In this document: positions 58,808-64,000 of the stretch, one piece after another
Position numbering within the stretch: the stretch's first letter is position 1
Layout of the letters: every line of letters begins with the position of its first letter
Assembly (NCBI GenBank): GCA_039105265.1
Contig: JAPFFF010000008.1
Coordinates: 3,410,001 to 3,474,000 of the forward strand
Reading direction: 5' to 3'
Length of the DNA stretch: 64,000 nt
Origin: Tritrichomonas musculus
Taxonomy: Eukaryota > Parabasalia > Tritrichomonadida > Tritrichomonadidae
Position numbers and translations under genes: made by a program
The notes under the pieces: generated by a model
Told to the model about the DNA's origin: nothing
The model's database searches: none
The model's input: the letters and a program-made list of their open reading frames with translations, nothing else

Positions 58808-60337
58808 TTAAGGGCCATGCATTTTATTAGTTTTGTTTGAATTATAATAATCTTCTTTATTTGTGTTTTCCGCATGAAATGAAAACTTGTAATTGAAAGA
58901 AGGAAGTGGCTTACCTGGGTTGCTAAAAGACTTTAAAGTACGTTCGACAATTCGCTCTTCTGTTTTTATTTTTTCGTCGAAATAGATTGAATCGCTAGGC
59001 TCCCATTCTGGCTGATTCTTAAGTTCTGATGATAAATTGAAGGCCAAAATTTGTTCTTTTAAAACAGATTCTATATTTTTATTTAATAGATCATAAGATT
59101 TTAAAATTGGATCAGCCTCACTTTTTAAGAATACTACAGCTTTCAGAGGATTTGAAGGCTGAGGGAAAGGAAGTTCTTTAATTAATTTGTAAGTTTCTTT
59201 TAATTTTTCATCTTCTGGTTCTTCCAGTTTTATTTCATACTTTACAATCTCTCTGTTAATAACTGGTAAATCGTAAATATTAGAAATATTCTCATTATCA
59301 TTTACAAATTTAAGTAGGGATATTTTTGATTTACCAAAAACAGCAAGAATTCCGTTATTAATATGAATTTGATGCATTGCTAAAACAGGAAAATGAATAT
59401 TCTCTATTCTCTCAATAGAATAAAAATCACCTTCTGAAATACAATGAACTATAAATTCAGATGTGGATGAACTGATGTAAAAAGATTTATGACCATTATT
59501 ATAACAGTTAAATGTATGATTTCCTTGAAATAATTTATCTGTATTATTAATTTTGAAGTAAGGAATTTTATAAATAGGCACTTTTTTCTTTGATAGTGGA
59601 TTAAAAACCATAAAAGAAGGATAAGAACATCCAGTATATCCAATCATAAGAACTTTCTGATAAGATAAAGAAAAGAAGGCAAGAGGCTTGATGTATGCTT
59701 GCTGTATACATAAAAGGTTATTTTGTTTGTCAAAATATTTTATTCCAGTTTCTGTTGATATAATTAATGAACCATCTGGAAGCTCTTCAAAGAAATTTAC
59801 ATTGTTTGTGATGATTTCATTCTGTCCTGATATTAAATTATATTTAATTAAATTTCGTGTGCCATCCTCAATACAAAATATTTGAGCAGAATTAAATTTA
59901 TCTACTTTCATTGATAAAATTGGATTATTAATTTTTATTTCATCTGAGTAATATAGATTTGTTAGGTCAAGTATTTGAATAACAGGTTTTTTATTTTTTG
60001 CTATAACTAATTGATTACCACAATTTTTTAATGAATGCAAAGAGTTTTGAAAATTTGATCCTAGTTTTTTAGCAGCTTTAATCGACTTTTTTTGGTAAAA
60101 AGAAATAGCACTTAAATTCGTAAAGGCCAGAGCAGAAACGTCTTGGTTGACACTTTCATAAAAACACCGTACATAACCAAGTCCAATATCATCGAGAAAA
60201 TAAAGAGAAAAGTTATTTGTATCATTAATTGAAGCGAGGAGTGAACCATCAAGCGATATAATATAATTCTCTGATTGTGGAATATTGAGAGTTTCTTTAT
60301 TGTAATTATACTTTGATCGAAAGTGCGATTTTATCAT
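58808..60337 (-). CDS. Propeller-like protein of unknown function
   Basis: 509 residues. The first ~370 residues are beta-rich with recurrent ...SLDGSLLASI..., ...VIQILDLTN..., ...LPDGSLIIST... segments as in divergent WD40-like propellers. No WD dipeptides are regularly placed, so the blade count is unsure. The C-terminal ~140 residues turn helical (EDEKLKETYKLIKELPF, DLLNKNIESVLKEQILAF) and end in an Asn/Lys-rich tail. No known family is assigned. It shares a 55-bp divergent promoter with the RRM gene at 60393. Confidence 0.75.
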   Translation of the reverse strand: MIKSHFRSKYNYNKETLNIPQSENYIISLDGSLLASINDTNNFSLYFLDDIGLGYVRCFYESVNQDVSALAFTNLSAISFYQKKSIKAAKKLGSNFQNSLHSLKNCGNQLVIAKNKKPVIQILDLTNLYYSDEIKINNPILSMKVDKFNSAQIFCIEDGTRNLIKYNLISGQNEIITNNVNFFEELPDGSLIISTETGIKYFDKQNNLLCIQQAYIKPLAFFSLSYQKVLMIGYTGCSYPSFMVFNPLSKKKVPIYKIPYFKINNTDKLFQGNHTFNCYNNGHKSFYISSSTSEFIVHCISEGDFYSIERIENIHFPVLAMHQIHINNGILAVFGKSKISLLKFVNDNENISNIYDLPVINREIVKYEIKLEEPEDEKLKETYKLIKELPFPQPSNPLKAVVFLKSEADPILKSYDLLNKNIESVLKEQILAFNLSSELKNQPEWEPSDSIYFDEKIKTEERIVERTLKSFSNPGKPLPSFNYKFSFHAENTNKEDYYNSNKTNKMHGP

Positions 60338-60392
60338 TGATTTTGGTCAAGTTGAAATTAAATATTACCTTTTCCACTTTTTAAGATGCAAA

Positions 60393-60944
60393 ATGGCCTT
60401 TAAAAAAATGAGTATTGCTTCCCTTCTACCAAATGGTCTTCCTGAATACTGGATTTACTCAGTTAATGTTTCCTATGATCTTGATGATGATCAAATCAAA
60501 AGTTTTTTTGCTCAATGCGGACAGATTGTTGGCTTTCAATATGTTCTGGATAGAAATGGCTCAAAAAAAGGTCATATACGTATTGCATATAGAAAAAAAA
60601 ATGAAGCAATACGAGCTCTTGCTGAACTTCACAATACAAAATTCAATGGAAGAATAGTTAAATTAAATTGGGATAAAGGCATGGTTTTGAAAAATGTTAA
60701 TGCTCCAATAGACAGAATATCAGATTTACTCAAAAAATCCGAAACTGATCGATCGATTTCATTTAGTCTTTATAATGAAAATTGCGGGTTTGATCCAGAT
60801 AATTACGTAAATACAAATCAGTCACCATACAAAAAAACGCTCGGAACTACTATTGATCGAACTCAGACGAGTCCTTATGAACTTTTATACACAAAAAAAA
60901 TTGATCCAATTAATTTTCCTTTTTTAATTCCAAAGAACACATAA
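60393..60944 (+). CDS. RRM-domain RNA-binding protein
   Basis: 183 residues. One RRM at ~20-97: RNP2-like YSVNVSYDLDDDQIKSFFAQ (variant spelling YSVNV), the CGQIVGFQYVLDRNGSKKGH loop, RNP1 region HIRIAYRKKNEAIRALAELH, and the last strand KFNGRIVKLNWD. The C-terminal ~80 residues are polar with repeated TSPYELLYTKK/QSPYKKTL elements and no second domain. A partner in mRNA processing is likely but unspecified. A 5-codon upstream ATG frame (60385) overlaps the start. ATG 60393 is used; Met6 is an alternative. Confidence 0.88.
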   Translation: MAFKKMSIASLLPNGLPEYWIYSVNVSYDLDDDQIKSFFAQCGQIVGFQYVLDRNGSKKGHIRIAYRKKNEAIRALAELHNTKFNGRIVKLNWDKGMVLKNVNAPIDRISDLLKKSETDRSISFSLYNENCGFDPDNYVNTNQSPYKKTLGTTIDRTQTSPYELLYTKKIDPINFPFLIPKNT

Positions 60945-61330
60945 ATTATTTTTTTCTTACTATAGATATAGCAATAGTTCGGATTAGCTTCTTGTTTCAT
61001 CTTTTTCTCATACTCCAAGCTATTAGCAATTCAATTTATGCTACATCATAGCTTCATGAAGCAATTACTCTTACTTGAATTAAGAGCCCATCTTTTTTCT
61101 TATATAATTTTTCTTATTCATTTTCTTTGATTGATTATTAATTATCGATGATGAAATTACTCCAATAGAGCAATACTCCATAGTACAATAAAGAACTATA
61201 TAAAAAAGCAATAATTTTTTAAAAATACTTTTTTATGTGGATTATGATATAAATAAACTAAATTCATAAACGATTTATTTTAATTGAATTTTTTTTTTAT
61301 TTGGTCGAATAAAATCATCTTATATTTTGA
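60945..61330. other. Intergenic, AT-rich
   Basis: 386 bp between two same-strand genes. No repeats or RNA recognised. Confidence 0.5.
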
Positions 61331-61798
61331 ATGAAGATTTTACTAGTTATTTTTTTCTCACTATGTACAGCGAGAAGGAAACGAAAGCAACAAAATAATG
61401 ATCCTAATGATGAACCGATTGAAACTGCTCCAGAATTTGGTAAAGTGTGGCACCCAACACCGAAGAAATGGGGTCATTACGTTGGAAGACAGCCACATGC
61501 ATTGGTTGCATTTGTAAAAAATGATGCTCCAGGTGCACAACTTTCTGCAATCATGGAACAAGTACTACAGATGATTGATATGTCAAAACTTAATCTTGTT
61601 GTTGCTGAAGACTGGGTCATTGGACAAACCATCGAAGAGCAAGGAGTTACCGAATTTCCTTCAATTCGCTTCTACAGATCGGGTATGAAAAAGTGGTCAA
61701 CAATCTACGAAGGATATCCAAGTGCAAAGCAGATAGCAAAATGGGCCAATGATCAAGTTAGAGAACTTGATGAATGGGAAAATACAGCTGAAATATAA
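61331..61798 (+). CDS. Secreted/ER thioredoxin-fold protein without CxxC
   Basis: 155 residues. The N-terminal MKILLVIFFSLCTA is a signal peptide, followed by a basic Arg/Lys/Gln-rich segment. From ~35 the thioredoxin fold is suggested by HALVAFVKNDAPG (strand, then the position where CxxC should be), LNLVVAEDW, and especially EFPSIRFYRSG (the cis-Pro strand) followed by YEGYPSAKQIAKWANDQV. The only Cys is in the signal peptide, so it cannot catalyse disulphide exchange. It resembles non-catalytic PDI domains. No KDEL-type retention tail (ends TAEI). Probably a lumenal or secreted binding/chaperone protein. Confidence 0.82.
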   Translation: MKILLVIFFSLCTARRKRKQQNNDPNDEPIETAPEFGKVWHPTPKKWGHYVGRQPHALVAFVKNDAPGAQLSAIMEQVLQMIDMSKLNLVVAEDWVIGQTIEEQGVTEFPSIRFYRSGMKKWSTIYEGYPSAKQIAKWANDQVRELDEWENTAEI

Positions 61799-62246
61799 AA
61801 TCACAATTTTTGTCTTTTGTTTAAATGCTAACTCTATTTAAATTTTTTATCTATTTTATCTGAGAATGAAGGAAAGACAAAAAACTTAGCTTATATAATA
61901 TCTATGTATATCTATACAGATATACATGATTTATGCCAATTCAATATCATTTTTAATTTTTTGAAAAATTTCAGTTCCATTTCAAATACAAGGAAAAAAT
62001 ATATTTTTTGTAGTAGAGAAATATGAAAAGATCATTTAATTGATAAGAAAAGAAAATTAATATTTAAATAAACAATCTTGGAAATAAAAAAAAAAAAAAA
62101 ATATTTTCAAATAAATCAAGCATGAAAGACGGAATCTAGTTTGAGTAATAGTTCCCAATCAAATATCCTACTAAGTAAGTACATGTATTGCATTTCACGG
62201 CTTCTTCTCTAAAATTGTGCTGGGAACTCTTTTTGTGCATATAAAT
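61799..62246. other. Intergenic between convergent genes
   Basis: 448 bp with a TATAGATATACA-type palindrome near 61900-61930 and an A tract near 62087-62101. No gene. Confidence 0.5.
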
Positions 62247-64000
62247 TTATGGAATATGAGAGTAATGATGAACCCGAAACACTCTTTGATTTCTAATTTT
62301 AAAATAAGGAACAGTGAAGGTATTAATTAGTTTCTTTTCTTTTTGCTTCTTTCCTGATGGAGGCTTTGAATGCGTACTTGAAATTGCCTGAATATTTATT
62401 CTATTTTTCCAGTATTTAAGATCATCAATATTGAAATCGGATGATTGTGAACCATATAAACCAAAAATCATCATCATCTCTTGAATTGTTTTTGAAAAAT
62501 ATTTTTTGGAGTATTTTAGAATTATCTGACGTATTTCTATAATTTGAGGTAAATTCAAAAAAGAAAGCTCGCTATAAAGGCAAAAAGTAACCAAAAATTT
62601 TCGAAATTTGAAGATACTTCCTTTTACTTGCCACATTAAAAAAGCTTCTTTCAGATTTATCATAAATGAATTTTGCCTTCTTATAACATCCATCGCTTCT
62701 TTAAATGTTTCTGCAAATGATAGCAAAGATCGACTTTCAAATAACATTTTTGAAAACCTTGTGAAAACATCACACCTATTCATCAAACCTGTTGTTGGAA
62801 AGAATTTATCCATTTGAATTAATTCTTTCTTTAGTTCTGGCGAAAGTCGAACAGGTAATATATATGGCCTCTTGTAAAATATGGAAAGAGCTGAAATTGG
62901 ACGATCCGACGAACCGATTCCATTAAGTTTTATAAATTCTTTGATAAAAAGTGAAATTTGACGAGGAGATACCAAAAAATTGAAAATATTATATACAACA
63001 TTCTTTTCAATTATAATCTTACCATACATTATTTGATATTGGATTGATAAGTTTTCTAATAAAGGTAGTTTATCTTTATGCAGGTTTAAATCAAAAGAGA
63101 AAGATTTTTTAAAAGCGACATTTTTTTGAGAATCATCGTAATCCATCAAATTGCCACTTTTCTTTTGATTGATACTATCATCATCACTATCGTTATCATC
63201 AATATAATCGTTATCATTTACTTCACGAAAGAGGTTTTTAGCAGAACTAGTTTTTAATACATCTTCAGAGTCAGAATGCCTTTTCATTCCAGAAGAATCT
63301 TTTTTATTGCTCTCAAAATTTGTGGAACTTAAAAATTCATTAAATTCATTCATGTTTCCGCTTTTTTTATCTTTTTCATTAGTATTGCGATTTTTTGGAG
63401 ATTTAATAGATCTTTTATTATCAGAATTTAACTCCAAATTTTTTTCTTTGGGTGCAATATAAATATAATTAGAACATTTTATTCTTGCTCCAATAATAGC
63501 TATTGCTTTAATCTCATTATCATTACATAGGCATTTTAAAGAATTTAGATCAATTCTTACTGAATAAACAATCCCTTCTTTGTTATCACATAAAATTCCT
63601 TCATCATATGCAGTTATCATCTTAGAAACAGGCATTTTTGAGTAATAATTATCAAAAACAATATAATTCATACTTTTCATATCAACAATGCAAATATATA
63701 AATTTGGAACAAAGATAAAAACAACTGAATAATATTGAAAACAATTCATTATAATTTTTGTAGAAGCTTTTGGTACATTTATTGATAAATACTTATCTTG
63801 AGGAAAGAAATGAACTTGAATTTGGTCATGATCTGAATTTTCGAGAAAACATTGTTGAAATAAACAAAAAACTTCATGGTAATTAGCGGAGTAAAAATTG
63901 TTCCAATTTTGGTTATTTTCATCAATATATTTTACGTTATAAAATGTATCAGAATTAATTAAATTGTAACAGTAAGAGAATCTGTCACCCGATTTTGTTA
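62247..64000 (-). CDS. C-terminal part of a large unknown protein (5' end outside window)
   Basis: The minus-strand frame is open from 62247 to the right edge, so the start lies beyond 64000. Met at 63749 is internal. The visible ~580 residues begin beta-rich (QVHFFPQDKYLSINVPKA, MNYIVFDNYYSKMPVSKMIT, AYDEGILCDNKEGIVYSV), like the last blades of a propeller. A Ser/Asn/Asp/Lys-rich disordered linker (~180-300 of the visible part) follows, then an all-helical C-terminus (ISLFIKEFIKLNGIG, FAETFKEAMDVIRRQNSF) ending in a basic tail. The propeller-linker-helical layout is reminiscent of vesicle-tethering or RMC1/Mic1-type proteins, but this is only an impression. Confidence 0.75.
   Translation of the reverse strand, partial: TKSGDRFSYCYNLINSDTFYNVKYIDENNQNWNNFYSANYHEVFCLFQQCFLENSDHDQIQVHFFPQDKYLSINVPKASTKIIMNCFQYYSVVFIFVPNLYICIVDMKSMNYIVFDNYYSKMPVSKMITAYDEGILCDNKEGIVYSVRIDLNSLKCLCNDNEIKAIAIIGARIKCSNYIYIAPKEKNLELNSDNKRSIKSPKNRNTNEKDKKSGNMNEFNEFLSSTNFESNKKDSSGMKRHSDSEDVLKTSSAKNLFREVNDNDYIDDNDSDDDSINQKKSGNLMDYDDSQKNVAFKKSFSFDLNLHKDKLPLLENLSIQYQIMYGKIIIEKNVVYNIFNFLVSPRQISLFIKEFIKLNGIGSSDRPISALSIFYKRPYILPVRLSPELKKELIQMDKFFPTTGLMNRCDVFTRFSKMLFESRSLLSFAETFKEAMDVIRRQNSFMINLKEAFLMWQVKGSIFKFRKFLVTFCLYSELSFLNLPQIIEIRQIILKYSKKYFSKTIQEMMMIFGLYGSQSSDFNIDDLKYWKNRINIQAISSTHSKPPSGKKQKEKKLINTFTVPYFKIRNQRVFRVHHYSHIP

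Overview
The window reads as nuclear DNA of a trichomonad (Parabasalia), probably Tritrichomonas or a close relative. Evidence: very AT-rich DNA with long A and T tracts, essentially intronless genes packed on both strands, Asn-rich proteins, ubiquitin units with the trichomonad substitutions (His12, Arg22, Asn54, Gln57), a TKL kinase of the trichomonad build, Inr-like TCA+1TT boxes a few bases before some ATGs, and a mix of mariner, Tc1, MULE, hAT and Polinton elements. The genus is inferred; the sequence alone does not name a species.

Layout. 1-19.5 kb is host DNA: a partial discoidin-like protein, a lumenal MRH-repeat membrane receptor, an Old Yellow Enzyme, a tail-anchored Miro-like protein, TAF12, coiled-coil proteins, an ankyrin protein, a lone cyclophilin-E-type RRM, a FOP/CEP20-like centriolar protein and several unknowns. 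19.5-36.4 kb is mobile-element territory: a Tc1 transposase followed in the same frame by a Myb/SANT domain, a 61-bp minisatellite, a hAT relic, a mariner, a decayed MULE, and a younger MULE with an unbroken 780-aa transposase. The arms of this MULE hold sixteen 120-bp GC-rich repeats, and one arm is stacked three deep. 36.4-47.8 kb is host again: polyubiquitin (first unit frameshifted), a mucolipin-type channel, TRM112, UTP6, a ~1-kb terminal-inverted-repeat element and a TKL kinase with an ARM/HEAT-like tail. 49.1-54.7 kb is a graveyard: a small foldback element, a broken Polinton/Maverick fragment, mariner debris, an AACGTT-rich patch and a truncated M1 aminopeptidase pseudogene. 54.9-64 kb is dense host DNA: a ubiquitin-fold protein, an RCC1 protein, DUF3228, U2AF35, a propeller-like unknown, an RRM protein, a secreted thioredoxin-fold protein without CxxC, and a gene running off the right edge.

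The host genes are a housekeeping mixture rather than one pathway. Splicing is touched by U2AF35 and the CypE-type RRM, ribosome biogenesis by UTP6 and TRM112, transcription by TAF12, and endolysosomal function by the MRH receptor and the TRPML channel. Divergent pairs often share 50-120 bp between start codons. No tRNA, rRNA or CRISPR array was recognised. Several host frames open at a non-ATG codon; where that happens the first in-frame ATG was chosen and this is stated.
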